The notes beneath the pieces were generated by a model. The model had not been told where the DNA came from and did no database searches. It worked only from the letters and a program-made list of their open reading frames with translations. A DNA stretch of 64,000 bases, from contig NZ_CP108394.1 of the NCBI RefSeq assembly GCF_041435215.1, forward strand, positions 4,464,001 to 4,528,000, given 5' to 3'. The position numbers and the translations under genes are program-made. Below, piece by piece: positions 1 to 8,016 of the stretch; positions within the stretch are counted from its first letter, which is position 1; the number at the start of each line of letters is the position of its first letter. The stretch comes from Streptomyces sp. NBC_01314 (GTDB lineage Bacteria > Actinomycetota > Actinomycetes > Streptomycetales > Streptomycetaceae).

Positions 1-924
1 GTCGGGCATGGAGCCGTTCCAGTCGGACTCGCCCCGGAAGTGGCTGAGGACGATGTCGCCGGGGCGGAGTTCGCGGTCCCCTTCGCGGTAGTCCCAGCGG
101 TCGACGAAGACCTCCTCGTTCCAGAGGGGGACGGCCTTGACGCCGCAGGCCTTGGCGGCGCGGAGGGTGTCCCGGTCGTAACTCCCGTACGGCGGCCGGA
201 AGAGCGTGGGCCGCTTGCCGTACCGCTTCTCGATCACGTCCTGCATGCCGCAGATCTCGTGCTTCTGGGCGGCGTAGGAGAGCGCGGGCAGGTGGCGGTG
301 GTGGAGGGTGTGGTTGTTGAGGACCACGCCACGGTCCCGCATCCGAGCGAAGTAGCCGTAGTCCTCCTTGACCAGGTAGTCGCTGAGGAAGGCGGTGTAC
401 GGGATCTTCAGCTCGCTCGTCATCCGCAGGAACGCGGGGTCCTTCTCGGCGCCGTCGTCGATGGTGAGGAAGACCACCTTGTGGCGGGTGGGGACGGTCG
501 TGAAGACCGGGGGGAGTCCGTCCTGCTCGTGGCGGTCGACCTCGAATCCCTTACGCGTCCTGAGCACCGGCTTCTCCTCCGGAGGCGCGGGCGCGAGCAG
601 CGGCACCTCGGCCAGCCCCCAGCGCTTCGCGGCGGCGACCCGCGCGGCGTGCGCCCGGCGCAGGTTCCCGGCGTACGCGTCGAGGGCACGGGCGCCGGGC
701 GCGTCGAGGAGCCGCTGACCGCCTTCCTGGCCGTGGACCGGCTCCTCGGTGCCCCGCCGCTCTTCGGATCCCCTCTCCGACGCCTCCTCGGCGCCACCCC
801 CAGCACACCCGGACACGATGACCGCGGCGGCGAGCACGGCGACGCCGCACCGGACACCGCCGCTCCCTCTCCAGAAACTCGCCCGCTTCGCACTCTTTCC
901 ATCATTTTGTCGTACGAGTCGCAT
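1..924 (-). CDS. Polysaccharide deacetylase lipoprotein (NodB fold), 3' end cut by window edge
   Basis: The minus-strand reading frame starts at ATG 924 and runs off the left edge without a stop, giving 308 residues. The N-terminus has a basic start, a hydrophobic stretch and a lipobox-like VSGC near residue 40, so a surface lipoprotein is expected. The NodB-type deacetylase signatures are all visible: FLTIDDGAEKDP (metal-binding Asp), NHTLHHRHL (the His-x3-His pair) and FRPPYGSYD. The family hydrolyses N- or O-acetyl groups from cell-wall or extracellular polysaccharide. It is divergent from the methyltransferase at 1035. The substrate cannot be told from sequence. Because the end is missing, the last catalytic motif is only partly visible (VLSHF). 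Confidence 0.85.
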   Translation of the reverse strand, partial: MRLVRQNDGKSAKRASFWRGSGGVRCGVAVLAAAVIVSGCAGGGAEEASERGSEERRGTEEPVHGQEGGQRLLDAPGARALDAYAGNLRRAHAARVAAAKRWGLAEVPLLAPAPPEEKPVLRTRKGFEVDRHEQDGLPPVFTTVPTRHKVVFLTIDDGAEKDPAFLRMTSELKIPYTAFLSDYLVKEDYGYFARMRDRGVVLNNHTLHHRHLPALSYAAQKHEICGMQDVIEKRYGKRPTLFRPPYGSYDRDTLRAAKACGVKAVPLWNEEVFVDRWDYREGDRELRPGDIVLSHFRGESDWNGSMPD

Positions 925-1034
925 GGCGCCACATCCTCGCAGGGGAGCCCCGGCCCACGGCCCCGACACCGCCACCCGGCCCCCACCGTCCACCGACTGG
1001 CCCACGCCCCCTCCCCCTGACCGACAATGGCCCG

Positions 1035-2231
1035 GTGAACGCCCTGGACCCCGACGTCTTCCTCGCCCCTCTGCTCACCCCCGAGGGCCGCGCCCTCCTC
1101 GACGAGGTGCGCGACACCGAACCGGCGCGGGAACTGGCCGTGGCGACCCGGCTGCGCCGCGACCACCCGGCGGCCCTCGTGTCGGCGGCCCTGGCCCAGG
1201 CGCGGCTGCGCCAGCGGGCGGCGGCGAAGTTCGGCGCGGCGGACGCGGGGCGGATGTTCTTCACGCCGAACGGCGTCGAACAGTCGACCAGGACGACCGT
1301 GGCGACCTACCGGGCCGAGTGCTTCCGGGCGATGGGCGTGCGGTCGGTCGCCGATCTGTGCTGCGGGATCGGCGGGGACGCGGTCGCGATGGCGCGCGCC
1401 GGGATCCGCGTGCTGGCCGTCGACCACGACCCGCTGACGGCGGCGGTGGCCCGCGCCAACGCCGACGCGCTCGGCCTCGCCGAGCTGATCGAGGTGCGCG
1501 AGGCGGATGTGACCGAGGTGGACACGGCCGGGTACGACGCCGTGTTCGTCGACCCGGCCCGGCGGTCCTCCGGGCGCGGCCGGATCTTCGACCCGGAGGC
1601 CTACTCCCCGCCCCTGTCCTGGGCGGTGTCGGCCGCGCTGAAGGCCCCCCTCGGCGCGCTGAAGATCGCGCCAGGCATCCCGCACGAGGCGATCCCCCCG
1701 GCGGCCGAGGCCGAGTGGATCTCGGACGGCGGGGACGTGAAGGAGGCCGTGCTGTGGTTCCGCGAGAACGGGACACCGGGGGCACGGAGCGCGATGCTGC
1801 TGCCCGCGGAGGCCGGCATCCGGGCCACCCCCGACACCATGCTGCCCGACCCGCCGGTCCGCCCGGTCGGCCGGTATCTGTACGAGCCCGACGGCGCCGT
1901 CATCCGCGCCCACCTGGTCGCCGAGGTCGCCGAGGACCTGGAGGGCGCTCTGATCGACCCCACGATCGCCTACATCACCGCCGACGAACACCACGTCACC
2001 CCGTACGCCACCGCCTACGAGATCACCGACCGGCTCCCCTTCGGCGTCAAGAAGCTGAAGGCCCTGCTCCGGGAACGCGAGGTCGGCATCCTGACCGTGA
2101 AGAAGCGGGGGTCCGCCGTCGAGCCGGAGGAACTGCGCAGGAAGGTCAAGCCTCAGGGCCGCAACTCGGCGACGGTCTTCCTGACCCGCGTCGCGGGAGC
2201 CCCGACGATGCTGATCGGGCACCCGGTCTAG
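1035..2231 (+). CDS. Class I SAM-dependent methyltransferase with THUMP-like C-terminal domain
   Basis: A 398-residue protein starting at GTG 1035. The Rossmann-fold motif I is DLCCGIGGD (107-115), the acidic end of strand 2 is D130, and a motif-IV-like FVDPARR lies at 171-177. This arrangement is typical of the actinobacterial methyltransferases whose C-terminus is called THUMP-like, which are suspected RNA methyltransferases. The C-terminal part is rich in Lys and Arg (for example FGVKKLKALLRERE), in line with nucleic-acid binding. It is a single gene ending 19 bp from the convergent sigma-factor gene. The target base or RNA is unknown. Confidence 0.8.
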   Translation: MNALDPDVFLAPLLTPEGRALLDEVRDTEPARELAVATRLRRDHPAALVSAALAQARLRQRAAAKFGAADAGRMFFTPNGVEQSTRTTVATYRAECFRAMGVRSVADLCCGIGGDAVAMARAGIRVLAVDHDPLTAAVARANADALGLAELIEVREADVTEVDTAGYDAVFVDPARRSSGRGRIFDPEAYSPPLSWAVSAALKAPLGALKIAPGIPHEAIPPAAEAEWISDGGDVKEAVLWFRENGTPGARSAMLLPAEAGIRATPDTMLPDPPVRPVGRYLYEPDGAVIRAHLVAEVAEDLEGALIDPTIAYITADEHHVTPYATAYEITDRLPFGVKKLKALLREREVGILTVKKRGSAVEPEELRRKVKPQGRNSATVFLTRVAGAPTMLIGHPV

Positions 2232-2250
2232 CGCCGCCTGCCCCCTGGTC

Positions 2251-3585
2251 TCACTCCCCCTCCTCCGCCCTCGCCAGCAGCAACGCCCGCTCCCGCTCGT
2301 TCCGCGCCAGCCCGGCCGCCCGTACGAACTCGGCGCGGGCCTCCTGCGTACGGCCCAACCGGCGCAGCAGATCCCCCCGCACGCTGGGCAGCAAGTGGTA
2401 GTCGCGGAGGGCGGGTTCGGCGGCGAGGCCGTCCACGATCTCCAGGGCGGGGCCCGGACCCTCGGCCATGGAGACGGCGACCGCGCGGTTCAGCTCCACC
2501 ACGGGGGACGGGGCTCGGGCGGCCAGCAGGGCGTACAGGGTGGCGATCTTCGGCCAGTCCGTCTCCTCATAGGCGTACGCCTGTGCGTGGCAGGCGGCGA
2601 TGGCGGCCTGGAGGGCGTACGGGCCCGGGGCGCCCGTCGCGCAGGCGGTGGCGCGGCCGAGGGCGGTGAAGCCCCGGGCGACGAGGAGGCGGTTCCAGCG
2701 GCGGCGGTCCTGGTCCTTCAGCAGGACCGGTTCGCCGGTCGGGCCCGTGCGGGCGGCGGCCCGTGACCCCTGGAGCTCCAACAGGGCCACCAGGCCGTGC
2801 ACCTCGGGTTCCTTGGGCATCAACTGGGCCAGCACGCGCCCCAGTCGGAGCGCGTCCTCGCACAGGGCGGGGCGCAGCAGGTCGTCGCCGGCGGTGGCCG
2901 CGTACCCCTCGTTGAAGACCAGGTAGATGACCTCGAGGACGGAGTCGAGGCGGGCCTCGCGGTCGGGGCCGTACGGCACCTCGAAGGCGACGTTCCTCGT
3001 CGCGAGCGTGCGCTTGGCACGGACGACGCGCTGGGCGATCGTCGTCTCGGGGGCCAGGAAGGCGCGGGCGATCTCGGGCGTGGTCAGGCCGCCGAGGAGG
3101 CGGAGGGTGAGGGCGATGCGGGCCTCGGCGGAGAGCACGGGGTGGCAGGCCGTGAAGACGAGGCGGAGCAGGTCGTCGTCGATGTCGTCCGGGTCGGACG
3201 GCTGATCGAGATACGGCCCCGCCGCCTCCAGATCCCGGCCCACCTCCGCGAGCTTGCGCGCGTACCGCTCCCGGCGGCGCACGAGGTCGATCGCCCGGTG
3301 CTTGGCCGTGGCCGTCAGCCAGGCGCCCGGGTTGTCCGGCACCCCGTCCCTCGGCCACTGCTCCAGCGCCGCCACCAGCGCGTCCTGAGCCAGCTCCTCG
3401 GCGATCCCGACGTCCCGCACGATCCGCGCGACCCCGGCGATGAGCCGGGGCGACTCCATGCGGAAGACTGTTTCGATGGCCGTGCCGGAGTCGGTGGCCG
3501 TACCGGTTGCGATGGCCGTGCCCGAGTCGGGTGCGGGGTCTGCTGCGGGAGCGGGATCTGATGCCGGGGTGGGCTGTGGGGTCAC
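2251..3585 (-). CDS. ECF RNA polymerase sigma factor, ECF42-like with long C-terminal extension
   Basis: A 444-residue protein, twice the size of a plain ECF sigma factor. Region 2 lies at about residues 45-110 (EELAQDALVAAL, AWLTATAKHRAIDLVRRRE). Region 4 is near 170-195 (TPEIARAFLAPETTIAQRVV). The rest is a TPR/DUF6596-like extension containing the NEGY motif seen in this group. ECF42 sigma factors are known to lack an anti-sigma factor and to be paired with DGPF/YCII proteins, which is the case here: the DGPF gene is 44 bp upstream on the same strand. The N-terminal 35 residues are a repeated low-complexity DSGTAI segment, so the true start may be further in. The GTG at 3585 is the most upstream choice. 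Confidence 0.85.
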   Translation of the reverse strand: MTPQPTPASDPAPAADPAPDSGTAIATGTATDSGTAIETVFRMESPRLIAGVARIVRDVGIAEELAQDALVAALEQWPRDGVPDNPGAWLTATAKHRAIDLVRRRERYARKLAEVGRDLEAAGPYLDQPSDPDDIDDDLLRLVFTACHPVLSAEARIALTLRLLGGLTTPEIARAFLAPETTIAQRVVRAKRTLATRNVAFEVPYGPDREARLDSVLEVIYLVFNEGYAATAGDDLLRPALCEDALRLGRVLAQLMPKEPEVHGLVALLELQGSRAAARTGPTGEPVLLKDQDRRRWNRLLVARGFTALGRATACATGAPGPYALQAAIAACHAQAYAYEETDWPKIATLYALLAARAPSPVVELNRAVAVSMAEGPGPALEIVDGLAAEPALRDYHLLPSVRGDLLRRLGRTQEARAEFVRAAGLARNERERALLLARAEEGE

Positions 3586-3629
3586 AGCCCACCATCAGAC
3601 ACCCGGAGCGCGCCCCCGGCCAAGCAGGC

Positions 3630-3986
3630 TCAGCCCTCCATGATCTCCCGCACCTCGCACGTCACCGTCCAGTGCTCCTCGTGCACCTTCAGGAACCGCT
3701 TGGTCCACTCGATCGCCTCGGCCATGTCCTTGGCCTGGACGATGGCGTACCCGCCCACGACCTCCTTGGACTCGGTGAACGGCCCGTCGGTGACGGAGAT
3801 CTTCCCGCCTTCCCAGTGCACCCGCGTGCCCTGCGCGGTCGGCGTCAGCCCGGCGGTGTCCAGCAGCACCCCGGCCTTCGTCATCTCCTCGATCAGATCC
3901 CCCATCCGCTGCATCAGCTCGGGGCTCGGGCCCTCGGCGGGCGCGGTCGTCTCGTCGATCCGGACCATCGACAGATAGCGCGGCAT
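3630..3986 (-). CDS. YCII/DGPF-domain protein
   Basis: A 118-residue protein of the YciI-like superfamily. The diagnostic DGPF motif is present in SVTDGPFTESKEVVGGY. ATG 3986 was chosen over the longer open frame because GGAG sits about 7 bases upstream and the protein then begins directly with the conserved PRYLSMVRIDE strand. It precedes the ECF42 sigma gene by 44 bp and is probably co-transcribed with it. In ECF42 systems DGPF genes are the usual direct targets or partners of the sigma factor. The biochemical role of DGPF proteins is not established. Confidence 0.85.
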   Translation of the reverse strand: MPRYLSMVRIDETTAPAEGPSPELMQRMGDLIEEMTKAGVLLDTAGLTPTAQGTRVHWEGGKISVTDGPFTESKEVVGGYAIVQAKDMAEAIEWTKRFLKVHEEHWTVTCEVREIMEG

Positions 3987-4100
3987 GGTGACTCCAGGTG
4001 CGTCGGCGGCCGGGGCTTCTCCCCGACTCTCACCCATGCGTCGAACGGCCGCACCCCGGATCGACACGGTCGCCGGATTTCTGGGAGAAGTTTTTCGCCG

Positions 4101-5159
4101 CTACTTCAGCGACTCCCACAGCTCGCTCGCCTCCGGCTCGTCCGCCACCACCCGGTTGCTGTCGTAGGGGGCCGTGCCCACCGGCATCATCACGGTCTTC
4201 GTGCCGTCCGAGGACAGGCCCTTCAGGCTCCGGCCCAGCCTCATCAGTTCGGTCAGGGAGTCGAGGCCGGTGTCCGTCGTCAGGCTGCCGGTGACCGCGT
4301 CGGCGGCCTTGTAGAGCTGGGCGGGGTCGGTGAGGAGGTCGGTCGAGGAGATCTGGTCCAGCAGGGCCTTCACCAGCTTCTGCTGGAGGCCGATGCGGCC
4401 GAGGTCGCTGCCGTCGCCGATGCCGTGGCGGGTGCGGGACAGGGCCAGGGCCTGCTCGCCGTCGAGGTGGTGGGTGCCGGCCTCCAGCTTCAGGTGCGAA
4501 TCGTCGTCGTCGATGTCCTCGTCCACCGTGACCGTGACACCGCCGAGCGCGTCGACGAGCTTCGCGAAGCCGGAGAAGTCGATCTCGACGTAGTGGTCCA
4601 TGCGGACGTCCGTCATCGACTCGACGGTCTTGACCGCGCAGATCGGGCCGCCGACCGCGTACGCGCTGTTGAACATCACGTTGTACGCCACCGTCGTCGA
4701 ACCGCCCGACTCCAGCGGGCAGGACGGGCGGGTGACCAGGGTGTCGCGGGGGATGCTGACGACCGTCGCCTCGGTGCGGCCCTCGTCGATGTGGACGACC
4801 ATCGCCGTGTCGGATCGGGCGCCCGAGTCCTCACCGCCGCCCCCCAGTTCGGCGTTCTCCTTGCCACTGCGGGAGTCGGAGCCGAGGACGAGGATGTTCA
4901 GCGCGCCGCTCGGCAGGATTTCGGCGGTGGCCGACGCCTCGGGCGACGCCGTCGCCTGGATCTTCGCGGGGCGGTTGTCACCGAGCGCGCTGTTGATGTC
5001 GACGCTCTTGATGTTGTCGTTCAGCCGCCAGAACGCCCAGCCCGCCCCGCTCGCCCCGAGTACGAGGACGCCGGCGAGCGCGAACCCGGCGATTTTCAGC
5101 CGCCGCCGTCTGCCCGCGCCCCCGTTGTCGTCCCCGCACGCGTTTCCTTCACCAGTCAC
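4101..5159 (-). CDS. LytR-CpsA-Psr (LCP) family cell-wall glycopolymer ligase
   Basis: A 352-residue membrane-anchored protein. A single N-terminal transmembrane helix covers about residues 21-42 after an RRRR stop-transfer-like patch. LCP hallmarks follow: GSDSR (93-97), RSDTAM (115-120), SIPRDT (135-140), and later ALSRTRHG with DLGRIGLQQ, which together supply the pyrophosphate-binding Arg and Asp residues of the fold. LCP enzymes transfer glycopolymers such as teichoic-acid-like polymers from lipid carriers to peptidoglycan outside the membrane. The start is GTG 5159. It stands alone, just downstream of the xylanase gene on the same strand. Confidence 0.88.
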   Translation of the reverse strand: MTGEGNACGDDNGGAGRRRRLKIAGFALAGVLVLGASGAGWAFWRLNDNIKSVDINSALGDNRPAKIQATASPEASATAEILPSGALNILVLGSDSRSGKENAELGGGGEDSGARSDTAMVVHIDEGRTEATVVSIPRDTLVTRPSCPLESGGSTTVAYNVMFNSAYAVGGPICAVKTVESMTDVRMDHYVEIDFSGFAKLVDALGGVTVTVDEDIDDDDSHLKLEAGTHHLDGEQALALSRTRHGIGDGSDLGRIGLQQKLVKALLDQISSTDLLTDPAQLYKAADAVTGSLTTDTGLDSLTELMRLGRSLKGLSSDGTKTVMMPVGTAPYDSNRVVADEPEASELWESLK

Positions 5160-5233
5160 ACGAATGAACGTACGTCCGAATTGTTACGGCGAGAAATAAC
5201 CTGCGGGCTTTCCTTCGGAAATTCTCAGACTTC

Positions 5234-6601
5234 TCAGCCCATCGTCACGTTCGGGACCGGATTGCTCCCGCTCCAGGTGCCGTTGAAGCCGAAGCTCACC
5301 GAGCCACCGCTCGACACGCCGCCGTTCCAGGAGGCGTTGGCACAGCTGACGGTCGTACCGGTCTGGGTGCAGGTCGCGTTCCAGGCCTGGCCGACCTGCT
5401 GTCCGGCACCGAACGTCCAGCCGACCCGCCAGGAGGAGAGCGAGGACCCGGCGGCACAACGGATCGTCACATTGCCGGTGAAGCCGGTGTTCCACTGGCT
5501 GGCGACGCTGTACACCGCCGAGCAGCCGGCCGGGACCGGCGGCTCGGTCACCGTGCCGCCGAGCGCAGTCACGATGCCGTGGTAGGCGGGTTTCGGTGCG
5601 TAGTTCTCGTCGTACGGGGTCGCCGCGCCCTGCCCCGGGAAGGTGTCCGGGATCCAGGAGTCGGAGTCGGTGAAGCCCCAGACGGTGACGGCGGTGCAGC
5701 GGGTCACGGCCACGCAGGCCTTCACCACGGCGTCGTACTCGGTGCGCTGCTGGGCCAGCTTGGCCTCGGTGGCCGGAAGCTGCATCCGGATGTCGAGTTC
5801 CGTGATGGCGACGTCCACGCCCAGGTCGGCGAAGCGCTGGATGTTCTGCTGGAGGGTGGACGGGACCTGACCGAGGATCAGATGCGCCTGGAGGCCGACC
5901 CCGTCGATCGGGACGCCGCGTGCCTTCAGGTCCCTGACCAGGTTGTAGAGGGCCGTGCTCTTGGCGTTGACGCCCTCGACGTTGTAGTCGTTGATGTAGA
6001 GCTTGGCGGCCGGGTCGGCGGCGCGGGCGGCGGTGAGCGCCTGAGCGATGTAGTCGGCGCCGAGGCCGTTGTACCAGAGGGTCTGGCGGTAGGTGCCGTC
6101 CTCGTTGAAGGGTTCGTTCACGACGTCCCAGGCGGCCAACCGGCCTTTGTAGCGGCCGACTTCGAGCGCGATGTGGTCGTTCATCAGCTGACTGAGCTGC
6201 GCCGGCGTCCACGTGCCGTTCGCCAGCCAGCTCGGGTTCTGGCTGTGCCAGACCAGGGTGTGTCCGCGTACGTCCTGGTCGTGGGCCTCGGCGAAGTCGA
6301 CGATCTGGTCGGCCTCGGTCCAGTTGAAGGTTCCGCGGGTGGGCTCGACGGAGCCCCACTTCATGGCGTTGCCGGGGGTGAGCCAGTTGAACTCCCGGCC
6401 CGCGATCTCACCGTAGGTGCCGGTGAGCTTGGAGCCGGTCACCGCGGTGCCGATGCCCTTGCCCTTGGCGGCGGCGAGGTCACGCAGGGGCGGGTCGGCC
6501 GCATGGGCGGCGGGGGCGGCGACGAGCAGGGCGGCGAGGGCGGCCACGCCGGTGAACAGGCGAGCGAGACGTGAACGCAGGGGGGATCTGGAGGTTCTCA
6601 T
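5234..6601 (-). CDS. Secreted endo-1,4-beta-xylanase, GH10 with C-terminal CBM2
   Basis: A 455-residue secreted enzyme that cuts internal beta-1,4 bonds in xylan. A signal peptide covers about residues 1-35 (cleavage near AHA-AD). The GH10 barrel occupies roughly 40-350. The acid/base is E163 in WDVVNEPF and the nucleophile is E268 in ITELDIRM; the GH10 signatures VRGHTLVWHSQ and NDYNVEG are present. A short PPVP linker leads to a family 2 carbohydrate-binding module (about 360-455) with paired Cys and surface Trp. ATG 6601 is chosen because GGAGG lies 8 bases upstream; the open frame extends to 6733 but that part lacks coding character. A promoter and two overlapping palindromes lie just upstream, suggesting control by the neighbouring LacI regulator. 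Confidence 0.93.
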   Translation of the reverse strand: MRTSRSPLRSRLARLFTGVAALAALLVAAPAAHAADPPLRDLAAAKGKGIGTAVTGSKLTGTYGEIAGREFNWLTPGNAMKWGSVEPTRGTFNWTEADQIVDFAEAHDQDVRGHTLVWHSQNPSWLANGTWTPAQLSQLMNDHIALEVGRYKGRLAAWDVVNEPFNEDGTYRQTLWYNGLGADYIAQALTAARAADPAAKLYINDYNVEGVNAKSTALYNLVRDLKARGVPIDGVGLQAHLILGQVPSTLQQNIQRFADLGVDVAITELDIRMQLPATEAKLAQQRTEYDAVVKACVAVTRCTAVTVWGFTDSDSWIPDTFPGQGAATPYDENYAPKPAYHGIVTALGGTVTEPPVPAGCSAVYSVASQWNTGFTGNVTIRCAAGSSLSSWRVGWTFGAGQQVGQAWNATCTQTGTTVSCANASWNGGVSSGGSVSFGFNGTWSGSNPVPNVTMG

Positions 6602-6613
6602 TGCGGGGGCCTC

Positions 6614-6636
6614 CGAAAGTTTCGGTTGTGCAACCG
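6614..6636 (-). promoter_or_regulatory. Overlapping palindromic operators upstream of the GH10-CBM2 xylanase
   Basis: Two palindromes share two bases. At 6614-6624 is CGAAA-G-TTTCG and at 6623-6636 is CGGTTG-TG-CAACCG. They lie between the -10 box and the RBS. The first has the same CGAA-N3-TTCG form as a site upstream of the solute-binding-protein gene (7976-7986). This fits a LacI-family operator of the BxlR type; the binding protein is inferred, presumably the regulator at 6828. Confidence 0.6.
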
Positions 6637-6650
6637 ATTGACTGCGGAGG

Positions 6651-6679
6651 AGTGTGGAGGGGGTTGCCTCACCCGTCAA
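6651..6679 (-). promoter_or_regulatory. Candidate xylanase promoter, TTGACG-N17-CACACT
   Basis: On the minus strand a consensus-like -35 TTGACG (6674-6679) is followed after exactly 17 bases by CACACT (6651-6656). Transcription would start near 6644, putting the palindromes at 6614-6636 just after the start site, where a repressor would block elongation. Confidence 0.55.
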
Positions 6680-6827
6680 TACATCAACTTCCGGCCATGT
6701 GCGTCGCCGGCGGCGCCCGACCGTGCCGGACACCCGTCCGCCGGGTTCGGTCCGGGGCCGACTGCCGCCTCCCCGTGGCTTACCGCACCCACGCGGCGGA
6801 GCCGCACGTCGGTACGGCCCCGCGCCC

Positions 6828-7895
6828 CTAGAGTGGCGCGGCCGGCGGCGCCCCCGTACTGCTCCGCACCACCAGGCTCGTCGCCAGCTCCACCCTGGTC
6901 GCCGCCGAGGAACCCTCCTGGCGTCCGAGGTCGAGCACCAGCCGGGCCGCCGCCTCGGCCATCTCCATCAGCGGCTGCCGTACGGTCGTCAGCGGCGGCC
7001 CCACCCAGCGGGCCACCGGCAGGTCGTCGAAGCCGACCACGCTCAGGTCCTCCGGGATGCGCAGGCCCAGTTCGCGGGCGGCCTCGTAGAGGCCGAGCGC
7101 CTGGAGGTCGTTGCCGGCGAAGACGGCCGTGGGGCGGTCGGGGCGGCGCAGCAGCTCCAGGCCCAGCCGGTAGCCGGTCTCGTGGTGGAAGTCGCCCGCC
7201 CTGAGCAGGCCCGGGTCGACCGGCAGCCCGGCGGTCTCCAGCGCGGCCCGGTAGCCGTCGACCCGGGCGCGGCTGCACATCATCCGCGAGGGCCCGCTGA
7301 TGGCGCCGATGCGCCGGTGGCCGAGTTCGATCAGATGGCGGGTGGCGGCCAGGCCGCCCTGCCAGTTGGTGGCACCGATCGAGGGCACGTCGTCGCCGGG
7401 GTCGCCGGCCGGGTCCATCACCACGAACGGGATGGACCTGCTGGTCAGCAACGCGCGCTGGGACTCGTCGAGCCCGGACAGGACGAGGACGACACCGTGC
7501 GGGCGGCGCGCGGCGACCTGGTCGGCCCAGGTGCGGCCGGGGGTGAGCCGGCCCGCGCTCTCGGAGAGGACGACGCTCAGGCCCTCCTGCCGCGCGGTGT
7601 TCTCGACGCCCCGGATGACCTCCATCGCCCAGGCGCTCTCCAGCTCGTGGAAGACCAGGTCGATGAGGGGGGAGCGGGTCGCCTCGGCGCGCCGGCGGCG
7701 GTAGCCGTACGCGCGCAGCAGATCCTCGACGCGGGTGCGGGTCGCGGGTGCGACGTCCGCACGGCCGTTGAGCACCTTCGAAACAGTCGGAGCCGAGACG
7801 CCGGCCTGACGGGCGATCTCGGCGAGCGTCGCGGTCTGCGTGGACTGCGGCGTACGCGCTCTTGTCTGGGTTTCCTCTGGCTTCGCGGGCTTCAT
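6828..7895 (-). CDS. LacI-family transcriptional regulator of the xylan locus
   Basis: A 355-residue repressor. The helix-turn-helix is [20 protein letters not shown] (about residues 22-42), followed by the hinge and a periplasmic-binding-like effector domain ([12 protein letters not shown] near the end is typical of LacI proteins). It sits between the xylanase and the importer operon and is divergent from the latter. By analogy to BxlR of streptomycetes it should repress xylo-oligosaccharide genes and be released by a small sugar. ATG 7895 is chosen because it precedes the HTH by the usual distance; the frame is open to 8018, but that part overlaps the importer promoter. No strong RBS is visible, so the start has some doubt. 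Confidence 0.85.
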   Translation of the reverse strand: MKPAKPEETQTRARTPQSTQTATLAEIARQAGVSAPTVSKVLNGRADVAPATRTRVEDLLRAYGYRRRRAEATRSPLIDLVFHELESAWAMEVIRGVENTARQEGLSVVLSESAGRLTPGRTWADQVAARRPHGVVLVLSGLDESQRALLTSRSIPFVVMDPAGDPGDDVPSIGATNWQGGLAATRHLIELGHRRIGAISGPSRMMCSRARVDGYRAALETAGLPVDPGLLRAGDFHHETGYRLGLELLRRPDRPTAVFAGNDLQALGLYEAARELGLRIPEDLSVVGFDDLPVARWVGPPLTTVRQPLMEMAEAAARLVLDLGRQEGSSAATRVELATSLVVRSSTGAPPAAPL

Positions 7896-7923
7896 GAGCG
7901 GGATCGTATCCCTGCGCGACCTC

Positions 7924-7952
7924 TTGACGAACCCTTTCGACGGCCATACGTT
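7924..7952 (+). promoter_or_regulatory. Promoter of the sugar-importer operon, TTGACG-N17-TACGTT
   Basis: A near-consensus -35 TTGACG (7924-7929) and -10 TACGTT (7947-7952) are separated by 17 bases. The box is 65 bases upstream of the ATG of the solute-binding-protein gene. CGAA and TTCG half-sites overlap the spacer and continue downstream. Confidence 0.65.
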
Positions 7953-8002
7953 CCCGGAACATTCGAAGTGCCATCCGAAACATTCGTACGTCCGAACATT
8001 CG
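7928..8002 (+). promoter_or_regulatory. Cluster of CGAA/TTCG operator half-sites
   Basis: Between the -35 box and the RBS are CGAA-N4-TTCG (7928-7939), TTCGAA (7962-7967), CGAA-ACA-TTCG (7976-7986) and CGAA-CA-TTCG (7993-8002). The heptamer ACATTCG occurs three times, starting at 7959, 7980 and 7996. This is consistent with several binding sites for the adjacent LacI regulator, controlling both divergent genes. Confidence 0.55.
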
Positions 8003-8016
8003 TGAAGGGTGCTGTC

